Below, piece after piece: positions 33,663 to 42,998 of a stretch of 64,000 nucleotides of DNA; the stretch's first letter is position 1, and the number at the start of each line of letters is the position of its first letter. The position numbers and the translations under genes were made by a program. Under the pieces are notes generated by a model. The model worked only from the letters and a program-made list of their open reading frames with translations, ran no database searches and was not told where the DNA came from. The stretch lies in the NCBI GenBank assembly GCA_017538255.1, contig JAFYJD010000020.1, positions 1 through 64,000 of the forward strand, written 5' to 3'. This DNA comes from Clostridia bacterium. GTDB lineage: Bacteria; Bacillota; Clostridia; Christensenellales; CAG-138.

Positions 33663-34889
33663 ATGGAAACCGAAAAGCGCGATACGATCTTAGAAAAAGC
33701 GGATGATGCATCGCTTGAAGCGCGTGCGCTCGCGGCGGAACGGATGGGCAAGAAGATCATTCGTCAGGGCAATAAACTGGAACTTGACCCGGATTCGGAT
33801 ACGCTTTATGTGCATTGGCAGATCACGAGTTTTTGCAATTGGCGCTGCTCTTATTGTTTGGCCGCAAAAAATGACAGCAGATCGAAAAAGATTATGCCTG
33901 ATATGAGCCAGATCGAGACCGCGATCGACAATCTGGCTGCCGCAAACAGAACGCATTACAGGGTCGCGCTTTTGGGCGGCGAGCCGACGACGCATCCGTT
34001 GTTAATAAAACTGATTCTTTGTTTATGGGCGCGCTTGGGCAAACGGCTGGAACTTGTCAGAATCACAACCAACGGCTCTTTCAGCGACAGTCAACTCGAC
34101 GCGCTTCGGCAGATCGGTCGTTTTATGACCATTTGCATAGATGTTTCCGTTCATGTGGAGTTCGCATCGATGGAACGGATCAAATATTTGATAAACAGGA
34201 TCTCAGCACACACGAGGCTGGGTTTTGATGTGATGCTTCACCCTGTTTATTTCGACAAGGTGAAGGGTATAGTGGATGAACTCATAAAATTGCGCGGGGA
34301 TCAACCGTTTTCTTTGAGGGTCTCAATGATTCGCCGACCGCCCGATTTTGTGTATGATGACGAGCGTTATACCCGGGAGCACTACGATTACGTCAAACAG
34401 ACGTTTGAACGCTATAACGAGGCGGCAAAAACGGGAGCAAAATACGGCGGAGCCCAAATTGAAAACGACAGACTAACAAAATGGCGGTTCTATTTGGAAT
34501 GGAACGACGGCGGAAAATGGAAATACAGCGAGGATATAAATCATCTTCAGTTGGAAGAACTGACAGATTCATTCAGGTTGAAGGATATGATCTGCTTTGC
34601 AGGCAAGAACATCGTTGATATTTTACCGAATGGCTTGTGCAGGGGAGTTACTTGCACCCAGTACAGGCATTTCGCCAATATCTATCAATACGATCCTTAC
34701 ATAATGTCCAAACTGGCGTATGGTATGAAGTGCAATGCGGAGCGATGCGGCGCTGATCCCAACCATAACGCGCCCAAGTTCCTGTTTGAGGATGAGGCGG
34801 AGGCCTTTATCGAGGCAAAACGCAAAAAACAGATCGAGCTGACAGAGGAATGGCTGAGGCAGCAGGAGAAAAAGCGGGGCGAAGAGTGA
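33663..34889 (+). CDS. Orphan radical SAM protein
   Basis: 408 aa from ATG 33663, which has GGGGGGC five bases upstream; an in-frame ATG at 33642 would precede that site. The radical SAM motif is SFCNWRCSYCLAAK (C-x3-C-x2-C near residue 57), followed by LLGGEPTTHP (near 105) and ITTNGSFSD. After the barrel come cysteines in MICFAGKN, GLCRGVTC and MKCNAERCG, which could bind one auxiliary cluster (twitch/SPASM-like) but do not form a full SPASM domain. The C-terminal ~40 residues are a charged helix. No precursor peptide or partner enzyme is next to it. Function unknown; peptide or small-molecule modification is possible. Confidence 0.85.
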   Translation: METEKRDTILEKADDASLEARALAAERMGKKIIRQGNKLELDPDSDTLYVHWQITSFCNWRCSYCLAAKNDSRSKKIMPDMSQIETAIDNLAAANRTHYRVALLGGEPTTHPLLIKLILCLWARLGKRLELVRITTNGSFSDSQLDALRQIGRFMTICIDVSVHVEFASMERIKYLINRISAHTRLGFDVMLHPVYFDKVKGIVDELIKLRGDQPFSLRVSMIRRPPDFVYDDERYTREHYDYVKQTFERYNEAAKTGAKYGGAQIENDRLTKWRFYLEWNDGGKWKYSEDINHLQLEELTDSFRLKDMICFAGKNIVDILPNGLCRGVTCTQYRHFANIYQYDPYIMSKLAYGMKCNAERCGADPNHNAPKFLFEDEAEAFIEAKRKKQIELTEEWLRQQEKKRGEE

Positions 34890-34924
34890 AAAACCTTCGA
34901 GGGGAGCCCCAAAAAGAATACTCG

Positions 34925-34957
34925 ACGCGGCGGGATATGACCACGCCGCTTTTTTGT
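34925..34957 (+). terminator. Terminator of orphan radical SAM gene
   Basis: GCGGCG pairs with CGCCGC, followed by TTTTTTG. Confidence 0.7.
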
Positions 34958-34990
34958 ACGCTTTTTTGCTTCTTCTTTTGCGCATATACC

Positions 34991-35019
34991 TTGTTTTTCC
35001 GATTTTCAAATGCTATAAT
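34991..35019 (+). promoter_or_regulatory. Promoter of dipeptidase gene
   Basis: TTGTTT (34991-34996) and TATAAT (35014-35019) are spaced 17 bases apart. Confidence 0.65.
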
Positions 35020-35105
35020 ACATATATGATAAACTTTGGCGTAATGCGGGGGCGTTTTGCTTAGAAGACGGGCAGGACCGCGCTTCGCCTTCAAAGGAGC
35101 AGTAT

Positions 35106-36479
35106 ATGAACAAAAAAGTCGATTCCATTATCGAAAACAGCAAGGATTCGCTGGTCGAGTCCGTCCGGCAAAGCATACGATTCAAGAGCGTCGAGGAGCC
35201 CGCGGCGGGCGAGGGCGCGCCGTTCGGCCTCGGCGTAAAGGGCGCGCTTGATCACGCGCTCGATCTCGCCGCCTCGTTCGGATTCGATACCGTCAATTAC
35301 GACGGCTATGCGGGCTGCGTCGACTACGGCGAGGGCGAGGAGATGCTCGGCGTCGTGTGCCACGTTGACGTTGTGCCCGAGGGCGAGGGCTGGCTCTATC
35401 CCCCCTATGCCGCGGAGATACACGACGGCAAGATCTACGGCAGGGGCGCTATGGACGATAAGGGCCCCGCGATCTGCGCCATATACGCGCTCAAAGCCAT
35501 AAAGGAAGCGGGGCTTCCGATGCGCCGCCGCGTCCGAATCATCCTCGGCACCAACGAAGAAACGGGCTGGGGCTGTATGGATCACTACAAAAAGGTCGCC
35601 GAGATACCGACGCTCACAATATCGCCGGACGCGGAGTATCCGCTCGTCAATTCCGAAAAGGGCATCTATCACCCCACCTTCAAATGCGCCGTCAAGACCG
35701 ATATCCGCGTCAACGGCGGCACCCGCGCCAACGTGGTCTGCGGCAAGGCCAAGGCCTTCGTGCCGGTGCCCGTTGAGGAGGTCGAAAAGCATCTTAATAT
35801 CATCACCGAAAGGGGCATGAGCGTTGAGTGCAGCGCGGTCGAGGGCGGCACCGAACTGATGATCGTCGGTCAGGACGCGCACGGCTCGATACCCGAACAC
35901 GGCAAAAACGCGATGCAGGCGGCGTTTGCGCTTATGAACGCGCTCCCGCTCACGGGTGAGGACAGGCGCGTTGCGAGCATACTTTACAACGCCTTCAAAT
36001 TCGATATGCACGGCGAGAGCATCGGCATCGACCGCACCGATTCGAGCGGCAGGCTCACGCTCAACCCCGGCGTCATCGCTTGGGATGAGGACGGCTTTGA
36101 ACTTGCGATAGACGTTCGCCATCCGACCTCGATGGAGTTTACCGGGGTGCGCGACGGCATCGCCGCGGCAATCGGCGAACTTTCGCCCGAACTCATACAC
36201 GAAAAACAGCAGAACGGGCATTTCATCCCCGAGGACAGCGAACTCGTTTCCAAACTCCTCAAAGTCTATGCGGAGCGCACCGGCAAATACGAAGCGCCCC
36301 TCGCGATCGGCGGCGGCACCTATGCGCGCGCGTTTCCAAATGCCGTAGCGTTCGGCTGCGAAAAGGCGGGCATCTCGGGCCCCATACATATGCCCAACGA
36401 ATATGTGGGCATCGATGAACTTATGTTCGACACCCATATGCTCGCGGATGCCATGATCGCGCTCGCCTGCGAAGAATGA
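35106..36479 (+). CDS. pepV: M20-family dipeptidase (PepV-like)
   Basis: Cytoplasmic zinc dipeptidase of 457 aa that completes breakdown of peptides to amino acids. Metal and catalytic motifs are in place: VVCHVDVVPEGEGW (His and catalytic Asp near residue 83), YGRGAMDDKGP (bridging Asp near 113), GTNEETGWGCMDHY (catalytic and ligand Glu near 148) and the C-terminal IGGGTYARAFPN with its His/metal pocket. A lid domain of about 190 residues is inserted, as in PepV. ATG follows AAAGGAGC. It has its own promoter at 34991-35019 and lies before a peptidase F gene, fitting peptide use. Confidence 0.93.
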   Translation: MNKKVDSIIENSKDSLVESVRQSIRFKSVEEPAAGEGAPFGLGVKGALDHALDLAASFGFDTVNYDGYAGCVDYGEGEEMLGVVCHVDVVPEGEGWLYPPYAAEIHDGKIYGRGAMDDKGPAICAIYALKAIKEAGLPMRRRVRIILGTNEETGWGCMDHYKKVAEIPTLTISPDAEYPLVNSEKGIYHPTFKCAVKTDIRVNGGTRANVVCGKAKAFVPVPVEEVEKHLNIITERGMSVECSAVEGGTELMIVGQDAHGSIPEHGKNAMQAAFALMNALPLTGEDRRVASILYNAFKFDMHGESIGIDRTDSSGRLTLNPGVIAWDEDGFELAIDVRHPTSMEFTGVRDGIAAAIGELSPELIHEKQQNGHFIPEDSELVSKLLKVYAERTGKYEAPLAIGGGTYARAFPNAVAFGCEKAGISGPIHMPNEYVGIDELMFDTHMLADAMIALACEE

Positions 36480-36544
36480 ACGCCTGTCGCCCCGGTATCG
36501 GGCGGCGTTGATAAATCAGTTTATAAACTCAAAGGAGATATGCT

Positions 36545-38310
36545 ATGAAAACAGAATGGTCTCTTGATATCCTTTACAAAGGGTTTGACGACCCCAAGTT
36601 CAAGACCGATATGGAAAACGTCGACAAGATGATCGCCGAGATCAACGAGTTCGCGAAGGCTCTCGGCACGCTTGACGCAAAGACCACGGTGCTGGAATAC
36701 ATCCGTATGTCCGAGGAATCCGACCTTAAGATCGCCGATCTGTTCAGGTTCGCGAGCCTGCGCTCGAGCGCCAATGCAAGGGACGGCGAAGCAAGTTCCG
36801 TTATGGGCAGGCTGATGGGCAAACTCAGCGGCATCGCCAAGGCCGAGACCGCGATCCAAAATACATCGCGAACATCGAAAACCTTGACGAACTTATCGAG
36901 TCCGATCCGATCCTCAAGGAGTATGAGTATATGCTCAAAAACACCCGCGAGGATCAAAAACACAGGCTCAGCGAGGAATGCGAACAGATCATGGCGCTCT
37001 ACAGCATCAGCGGTTCAAGGGCGTGGGGCGATCTGCAGGGCTATCTGACCTCTTCGGTATCCGCCGATTACCGCGGCGAAAAAATCAACCTTTCGTCGAT
37101 ACGCAATCTTGCCTACGATCCCGATCCCGCCGTCAGGAAGGACGCCTATGAGGCGGAACTTGCCTGCTACGATAAGATCAAGGATTCCGTCGCGTTCTCG
37201 ATCAACAGCATCAAACTCGAGGTCATCAACGCCGCAAGGCTTCGCGGTTTCGCTTCACCGCTTGAGCAGAATCTCTTCTCCGCTCATATGAAGCGCGAAA
37301 CGCTTGACGCGCTCCTTTCCTCGATGAACGACCACTTCGACATCTTCCGCCGCTACCTCAAGATCAAGGCGAAGGCGCTCGGACACAAAAACGGTCTGCC
37401 GTGGTACGACCTGTTCGCGCCCATGGGCGGCATCGACCAAAAATACACCGTCGAGGAAGCAAAGACCTACCTGCTCGGCATCTTCAAGACCTTCGATAAG
37501 GACCTGCACGATATGGTAGAGCGCGCGTTCGATGAGGCGTGGATCGATTTCTATCCCCGCGACGGCAAGCGCGGCGGCGCGTTCTGCGCAGGGCTCGGCG
37601 CCCACAGGCAGAGCCGCATCCTGACGAACTTCGACGGTTCGTTCAGCGATATCGTTACGCTCGCGCACGAACTCGGGCACGCCTACCATAACCTAAATAT
37701 CCAAGACCATCGCCCGCTCAACAACAACTACTCGATGCCGGTTGCGGAAACGGCTTCAACCTTCAACGAAAACGTCATTATGAACGCGGCGATAAGCAGC
37801 GCAGCCTCGGACGAGGAAAAACTCGCACTCATCGAGAGCCAGCTTATGGACGTTACCCAGATCATCTGCGACATCTATTCGCGATATCTGTTTGAAACGA
37901 GCGTGTTTGAAAACCGCGAGCAGGAGTTTATGCAGGCGGACCGCCTCTGTGAACTGATGCTCGACGCGCAGAAGAAGGCCTATGGCGACGGCCTCGATCA
38001 CGATGCGCTCCACCCGTATATGTGGCTTTGCAAGAGCCATTATTACAGTACCCGTTCGTTCTACAACTATCCCTATGCGTTTGGCGGTATGTTCGCAAGG
38101 GGACTTTATGCAAAGTACGCGGAAGAGGGCGATGCGTTTGTGCCCACCTACCGCAAACTTCTGTATAACACAACCATTGCATCGGTCGAGGACGCGGCAA
38201 TGGTCGCGGGCATCGATCTTACCAAGAAGGATTTCTGGGACAAGAGCCTCGAATCCTACAAAGAAAATGTGGATGAGTTCGAGCGCCTTGTGAACAAACT
38301 CTACAAATAA
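36545..38310 (+). CDS. pepF: Oligoendopeptidase F (M3 family), apparent frameshift
   Basis: Cytosolic zinc oligopeptidase that trims peptides of about 7-17 residues. The full product would be about 588 aa. The reading frame is broken once: codons 1-105 read in frame from ATG 36545 to ETAIQ, then the frame shifts by one base in the AAAA run at 36858-36861. Adding one A restores KYIANIENLDELIESDP joining the second open frame (whose first internal ATG is 36931). The rest is intact, with the zinc motif TLAHELGHAYHN near residue 375 and METASTF-type downstream Glu (PVAETASTFNE). Either an assembly error or a recent mutation is likely. ATG follows AAAGGAG. Confidence 0.85.
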
Positions 38311-38321
38311 GGTTTTGTGCA

Positions 38322-38352
38322 AAAGCCGCACAGCCTGCCCGCTGTGCGGCTT
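38322..38352 (+). terminator. Probable terminator of pepF
   Basis: A strong hairpin AAGCCGCACAGC/GCTGTGCGGCTT lies shortly after the pepF stop. The T tract is weak. Confidence 0.6.
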
Positions 38353-38408
38353 AGATTTCAGGAAACATAATAACGGTAATTTAACAGCATACGAAAGGAG
38401 AATGACGG

Positions 38409-39695
38409 ATGAAAAAAAGGTTTTTAAGTGTTATGATCGCGCTTGCGATGCTCGTTTGCGCCCGTCCCCTCACGGTGCGCGCCGAAACGGCGGAAGACGG
38501 CATAGCGCAGCTCTACTTCTGCGATTTTGAAACAGACCCCGGAGCGGAGTGGACTTTTGTCGACGCCGACGGCGACAACAAACGATGGACTTGGGTTACG
38601 CAGAACCCTTACAGCGGATCGTACAGCATCTGTTCCGTTTCCGACAGATGCACGCCCGACAACTGGGCGATCTCACCCGCGGTCGTACTGCCGGAGGACG
38701 GCTATATTACACTCAAATACGCAGTCTACAATCATCACGGGCACTTTCCGGAAAAGTACCGCATCTATGTTGGCGAAACGACGGATATAGGGAGTATGGT
38801 GCCGGCGAGCGAACTGCTGCTTGCAACGCAGAAGGGCTATAAACAGCGCCTTATCGACCTGACGGAGTTTGCGGGCAAAACGGTGCATATCGCGTTCCGC
38901 CATAACGGAACAACAGATCGGTACAAGATGAATATCGACGATGTGTCCGTTGAGTGGAGCGTCGAGCCGCAGACGGGAGTGCCGGAGGATCTGCTCTTCG
39001 GCAGTTATTTCGAGAGCGATCCCGAAGATGAGGGCTGGGTATTCTATGACGCCAACGAGGACGGGTACAACTGGTATTGGAGGTATGGTGAGGAGCCTTC
39101 GGAGTTCGCCTACGACGGACAGGGTTTTATGGCATCTAATTCGTATGAGGGCGGAGTCGGCGAGTTAACGCCGGATAACTGGGCGGTCATCGGTCCCATC
39201 CAACTGGGCGAGAGGGACAACGTCGTTCGCTTCTTAGCCCGCGCGGGCGTGGGCGGCTACTACGATGAGGTCTTTGCCGTATACGCGGGCATTTATCCCG
39301 ATACGGGCTTGATGGACGTTATCATAGAACAGCAGACCGTTACCCCAAATTACTCCGAATACAGTGCCTCGTTGGATGCTTACGCAAGCGATACGGTCTA
39401 TATCGCGATCAGGCATTTTGAATGCAATGCCCAGCACAGACTGATAGTGGATAATTTTGAAGTGTTCGGCAAAATGCCCGAAAACGTAGGTTGCGGCGAT
39501 ATGGACGGAAACGGCAAGATCGAAATTAACGACGTGATCGTGCTCGGCCGTGCCGTGCTCGGCATCTGGCTGTTGAACGAGGAACAGAACCTGCGTGCGG
39601 ATGTATCGGGCGACGGCGCGGTGGATATCCGAGATGTTATACTGGTGCTTCGTTACGCCATCGGCGAGATCACTATATTCCCGGTGGAAAAATAG
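38409..39695 (+). CDS. Secreted dockerin protein with two cleaved-adhesin-like domains
   Basis: 428-aa exported protein. Residues 1-25 are a signal peptide (VRAE cleavage). Two similar beta-sandwich domains follow, about 35-185 and 195-355. Each has a DFETDPGAEWTFVDADGD or ESDPEDEGWVFYDANEDG opening, a TPDNWAISPAV or TPDNWAVIGPI strand and a VHIAFRH or VYIAIRH strand ending in a DDVSVE-type turn, the layout of cleaved-adhesin (gingipain-type) domains. A type I dockerin ends the protein, with two calcium loops, DMDGNGKIEINDV and DVSGDGAVDIRDV. Dockerins dock to cohesins; none is in the window. The start is behind GAAAGGAG. The next gene is a shorter relative. Confidence 0.87.
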   Translation: MKKRFLSVMIALAMLVCARPLTVRAETAEDGIAQLYFCDFETDPGAEWTFVDADGDNKRWTWVTQNPYSGSYSICSVSDRCTPDNWAISPAVVLPEDGYITLKYAVYNHHGHFPEKYRIYVGETTDIGSMVPASELLLATQKGYKQRLIDLTEFAGKTVHIAFRHNGTTDRYKMNIDDVSVEWSVEPQTGVPEDLLFGSYFESDPEDEGWVFYDANEDGYNWYWRYGEEPSEFAYDGQGFMASNSYEGGVGELTPDNWAVIGPIQLGERDNVVRFLARAGVGGYYDEVFAVYAGIYPDTGLMDVIIEQQTVTPNYSEYSASLDAYASDTVYIAIRHFECNAQHRLIVDNFEVFGKMPENVGCGDMDGNGKIEINDVIVLGRAVLGIWLLNEEQNLRADVSGDGAVDIRDVILVLRYAIGEITIFPVEK

Positions 39696-39713
39696 CCCGA
39701 ATGCATTGATTTT

Positions 39714-39741
39714 ATGCCGTGTTTCCGCACGGCATTTTTTA
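39714..39741 (+). terminator. Terminator of first dockerin gene
   Basis: The hairpin ATGCCGTG/CACGGCAT is followed by TTTTTT. Confidence 0.85.
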
Positions 39742-39763
39742 TATAAAAACCGCGAATCGGCTC

Positions 39764-39791
39764 TTGAAATCGATACAGAATATGTTATAAT
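39764..39791 (+). promoter_or_regulatory. Promoter of second dockerin gene
   Basis: TTGAAA (39764-39769) and TATAAT (39786-39791) are spaced 16 bases apart. Confidence 0.8.
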
Positions 39792-39844
39792 ATAACTGTG
39801 CCGATGCACGCAATTTGTGTAATCACATTACAGGAGGAATCACA

Positions 39845-40969
39845 ATGTCAAAAAAACTCATCAGTCTGTTTATCGCGGCAATGATGCTGATCGCGCTCGT
39901 GCCTGCGGCGTCGTTTGCAAAGGGCGAGCCCGTTCAGGTCAAGAACGATAACGTTGTCGTATCCTGGGGCTTTGAAGAAACGAATCACGGCTGGACGTTC
40001 GTTGATTCAGACGGCGACGAAAAGAATTGGTACGTGTACAATGCATCGTATTACGCTCACAGCGGAAACAACCTGCTTTGCTCCGAATCGTACAACGGCG
40101 GTGCGCTCACACCCGATAACTGGGCAATCTCTCCGGAGGTCGAACTCCCCGATGAGGACGGTCTTACGCTGACATACTATGTCGCGAACTACATATCCTC
40201 TTACAAGGAGAATTATCAGGTCTATGTCGGCACAAGTTCCGAAATAGACGATATGACGGCGATAACCGATCTGATCACGGTCGGCAGCAGCACATACAGT
40301 GAGGAAACGCTCGATCTTACCGCATATAGGGGTCAGACCGTGCATATCGCTTTCCGCCATCATTCGGTTACCGATAAGTTCAAATTATTCCTCGATGATA
40401 TTTCGATCACGCTCGGTGCGCCCGAATCGCTCATCCCGATTACAGAGATCTACATTAATGGCGTTGATATGCCGCCCCTTGCAGGCGATAGCGCGCAGGA
40501 TCATCTCAACCTCACCGTTCCGGCGGATGCGCCCTACAGCATCAAGACCAAAATCTGGTATGATAATGCAACTTACAGCATTTTCAGCGGAAGTTTCGTT
40601 GCGGGCGATTCCTATTATATGAGAATTGTTGTTGAGCCCGCCGAAGGATATGAGTTCGCCGGCGATGTTGAAGTCTATATCAACGGCAGCGACGAATTTC
40701 TCGACTGGGGCGTTGCAAGCGGCGACGGCTATGCCATCTATACGGTGGCAGCGGAGTGCATCGCGCGCCTCGGCGATGTCAACTTTGACGGCGAGGTCGA
40801 CGCTTCGGATGTTACCCTTGCGATGCGCTGCGTGCTTGGCATAGAGGGCCTGACCGACGAGCAGATCCTCGCGGGCGATGTCAACGGCGACGGCGAGATC
40901 AGCATCGACGATGTGATCCTGATTATGCGCTACGCGCTCAGCATAATCACCACTTTCCCCATAGAATAA
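39845..40969 (+). CDS. Secreted dockerin protein with one cleaved-adhesin-like domain
   Basis: 374 aa from ATG 39845, which is behind CAGGAGGAATC. Residues 1-23 are a signal peptide (SFAKG). Residues about 35-195 form one cleaved-adhesin-like domain (SWGFEETNHGWTFVDSDGD, TPDNWAISPEV, VHIAFRHHS, LDDISI), closely related to those of the preceding gene. Residues about 200-300 form a second, different beta domain (ITEIYINGVDMPPLAGD). A type I dockerin closes it, with DVNFDGEVDASDV and DVNGDGEISIDDV. The gene has its own promoter and terminator, so the pair is related by duplication but expressed separately. Confidence 0.87.
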   Translation: MSKKLISLFIAAMMLIALVPAASFAKGEPVQVKNDNVVVSWGFEETNHGWTFVDSDGDEKNWYVYNASYYAHSGNNLLCSESYNGGALTPDNWAISPEVELPDEDGLTLTYYVANYISSYKENYQVYVGTSSEIDDMTAITDLITVGSSTYSEETLDLTAYRGQTVHIAFRHHSVTDKFKLFLDDISITLGAPESLIPITEIYINGVDMPPLAGDSAQDHLNLTVPADAPYSIKTKIWYDNATYSIFSGSFVAGDSYYMRIVVEPAEGYEFAGDVEVYINGSDEFLDWGVASGDGYAIYTVAAECIARLGDVNFDGEVDASDVTLAMRCVLGIEGLTDEQILAGDVNGDGEISIDDVILIMRYALSIITTFPIE

Positions 40970-40999
40970 CGGATATGTAAAATCCAAAAAGCAAAAAGC

Positions 41000-41036
41000 C
41001 CTGAGGGCGTATCCTTATGTGGATACGCCCTCAGTC
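41000..41036. terminator. Bidirectional terminator
   Basis: The 14-bp hairpin CTGAGGGCGTATCC/GGATACGCCCTCAG is followed by TCTTTT on plus and by GGGCTTTTTGC on minus. It serves the dockerin gene and the convergent flavodiiron gene. Confidence 0.9.
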
Positions 41037-41056
41037 TTTTGGGTTATCTAAAAAAC

Positions 41057-42907
41057 TTATTTCAGCGGCTCAAAATCCTCCGCGCCGTGTTTGCATAGCG
41101 GGCAGATGAAGTCCGCAGGCAGTTCGTCGCCCTCGTACACATAGCCGCAGATCTTGCATACAAAGCCTTTCTTATCCGCGATGGGGGCGGGCTTGGGCTT
41201 GATATGATCGAAGTAGTAACTATAGGTAACGGACGGTGCGCCGCCGTCGATCACGCCCGCTTCAACGATATCGGCAACGAACAAAGTATGCGTGCCGTAG
41301 TCGCGGCTCTCGATGACTTTGCAGGAAATGTAGGCGTTTGCGAACTCGCCGAGATAGGCGACACCGTTCACGCTCCTTGATACGGGAACTTCGAGGTTTT
41401 CAAACTTATCTGCATCGCGCCCCGACTGGAAGCCGAAGTGCTTGAACAGTTTGAAGGGCGCGGTCTCCGTCAAAACGGAGAGATTGAACGCGCCGGTGCG
41501 CTTTATCATCTCCTCGGTATAGTTGGCCTTGTTGACGGCGATATTCAGGCGCTTGGGGTTGTCGGTAAGCTGGACGGCGGTGTTGATGACGCAGCCGTTG
41601 TCCTTGTCGCCCTCGCGCACGGTGAGGATATAGAGCCCGTAAGAGAGTTTGAACATCGCGCTGTTGTCGATCAGGCTCTCGTTCTGTACGGCGGGCGCGG
41701 CTTCGTCATTGCACATCGACTCATAGACCGCGTTTGCAAGCGCCTTTATCTGCTCGCGCTGCGCCTCGTGCACGGAGGAGCGGATATCGACGGTGTTTTC
41801 GATAAAGGTTATGTTTTTCATCGGCTCGAGGATCTCGCGCATCAGTTTGCCGCTGGTCGGAGCCCAGGAGCCGTTCTGCATAAACGCGACGGTGCGGTTT
41901 TGGATATTGTGCTCCGCAAGGTCGCGCAGCGCCTCTTCCATACGCACGAAGATGCCCGCGTTATAGGTGGTCGCGGCAAAGATGAGGTGGCTGTACCTGA
42001 AACTCGCGGCGATGATATCCGCGGCGGGCGCGACGGACACGTCGAATACGCGCACCTTTACGCCGAGAAGCCTTAGTTCGCTCGCAAGGATGTCCGCGGC
42101 GTTGGCGGTGTTGCCGTAGACCGAGGAGTAGGCGAGCATAACGCCCTTTTCTTCGGGAGTGTAGGAACTCCAGAGCAGGTATTTGTCGAGGAACTCGTTG
42201 AACTTTGCGCGCCATACGAAGCCGTGGAGCGGGCAGACATAGGCGATATCGACCGCGGCGGCCTTTTTAAGAAGCGCCTGCACCTGCGTGCCGTATTTGC
42301 CGACGATGTTGGTATAGTACCTGCGAGCCTCATCCATATAGTCGCGATCAAAATCGACCTCATCCGCAAAGATCGCGCCGTCAAGCGCGCCGAAGGTGCC
42401 GAACGCGTCCGCAGAGAAGAGTATCTTATCGGTCTTGTCGTAGGAGACCATGACCTCGGGCCAGTGCACCATACGCGCACAGAGGAACGTCAGTTCGTGC
42501 CTGCCGGTATTGAGCGTATCGCCCTCTGCGATCTTCATAAAGTCGATATTCGCGCTGCTGCCGAAGTAGTTGCCGATCATTTCGGCGGCAAGGGGGGAGC
42601 AGACGACGGTAACGTCATGATAGCGGCGCAGAAGTTCGCCGAGCGTTGCGGAGTGGTCGGGTTCCATATGCTGAACGACGATGTAGTCGAGTTTTCTGCC
42701 GCCGAGTTCGTATTCGAGGTTTTCAAAGAAAAGGCCCGATACGGATGCGTCGACGGTGTCGAATACGACGGTCTTTTCGTCTTTTAGCAGGTAGGAGTTA
42801 TAACTTACGCCGCGCGGCACTTCGTATACGCCCTCAAAGAGCGACAGCCTGCGGTCGTTGGCGCCAAGCCAAACAAGGTCTTCGGTTATTTTGCGTGTGC
42901 AGTGCAT
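41057..42907 (-). CDS. Multidomain flavodiiron protein with flavin reductase and rubredoxin domains
   Basis: Reduces O2 or NO to protect the anaerobic cell. The 616-aa fusion has, in order: a metallo-beta-lactamase diiron domain (1-250; ligands in HMEPDH, MVHWPE, SADAFG, PLHGFVWR), a flavodoxin domain (255-395; FMN loop YSSVYGNTANA), a flavin-reductase-like domain (about 415-560) and a C-terminal rubredoxin (570-616; CKICGYVYEG and CPLCKHG). All diiron ligands are present. A single chain carrying diiron, FMN, flavin and rubredoxin sites could take electrons from NAD(P)H without separate partners; that is inferred from the domains. ATG 42907 has only a weak AAAGGAT-like site. Confidence 0.93.
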   Translation of the reverse strand: MHCTRKITEDLVWLGANDRRLSLFEGVYEVPRGVSYNSYLLKDEKTVVFDTVDASVSGLFFENLEYELGGRKLDYIVVQHMEPDHSATLGELLRRYHDVTVVCSPLAAEMIGNYFGSSANIDFMKIAEGDTLNTGRHELTFLCARMVHWPEVMVSYDKTDKILFSADAFGTFGALDGAIFADEVDFDRDYMDEARRYYTNIVGKYGTQVQALLKKAAAVDIAYVCPLHGFVWRAKFNEFLDKYLLWSSYTPEEKGVMLAYSSVYGNTANAADILASELRLLGVKVRVFDVSVAPAADIIAASFRYSHLIFAATTYNAGIFVRMEEALRDLAEHNIQNRTVAFMQNGSWAPTSGKLMREILEPMKNITFIENTVDIRSSVHEAQREQIKALANAVYESMCNDEAAPAVQNESLIDNSAMFKLSYGLYILTVREGDKDNGCVINTAVQLTDNPKRLNIAVNKANYTEEMIKRTGAFNLSVLTETAPFKLFKHFGFQSGRDADKFENLEVPVSRSVNGVAYLGEFANAYISCKVIESRDYGTHTLFVADIVEAGVIDGGAPSVTYSYYFDHIKPKPAPIADKKGFVCKICGYVYEGDELPADFICPLCKHGAEDFEPLK

Positions 42908-42998
42908 AGAGTTTTATCCTTTCATAGGTTGTTGATAACATTATAACACAAAAACACAAGATGTGGATATAAATCGACAAATAAAACACAATATATTG

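Noticed and set aside
35091..36437. Long antisense ORF (448 aa) opposite the dipeptidase gene
   Set aside because: It mirrors the codon structure of pepV on the other strand, has no ribosome-binding site and no recognisable motif, whereas the plus-strand gene has all M20 residues.
36855..36865. Programmed ribosomal frameshift in pepF
   Set aside because: The site does not form a canonical slippery heptamer, no stimulatory structure is evident, and PepF is not known to need frameshifting. Error or mutation is simpler.
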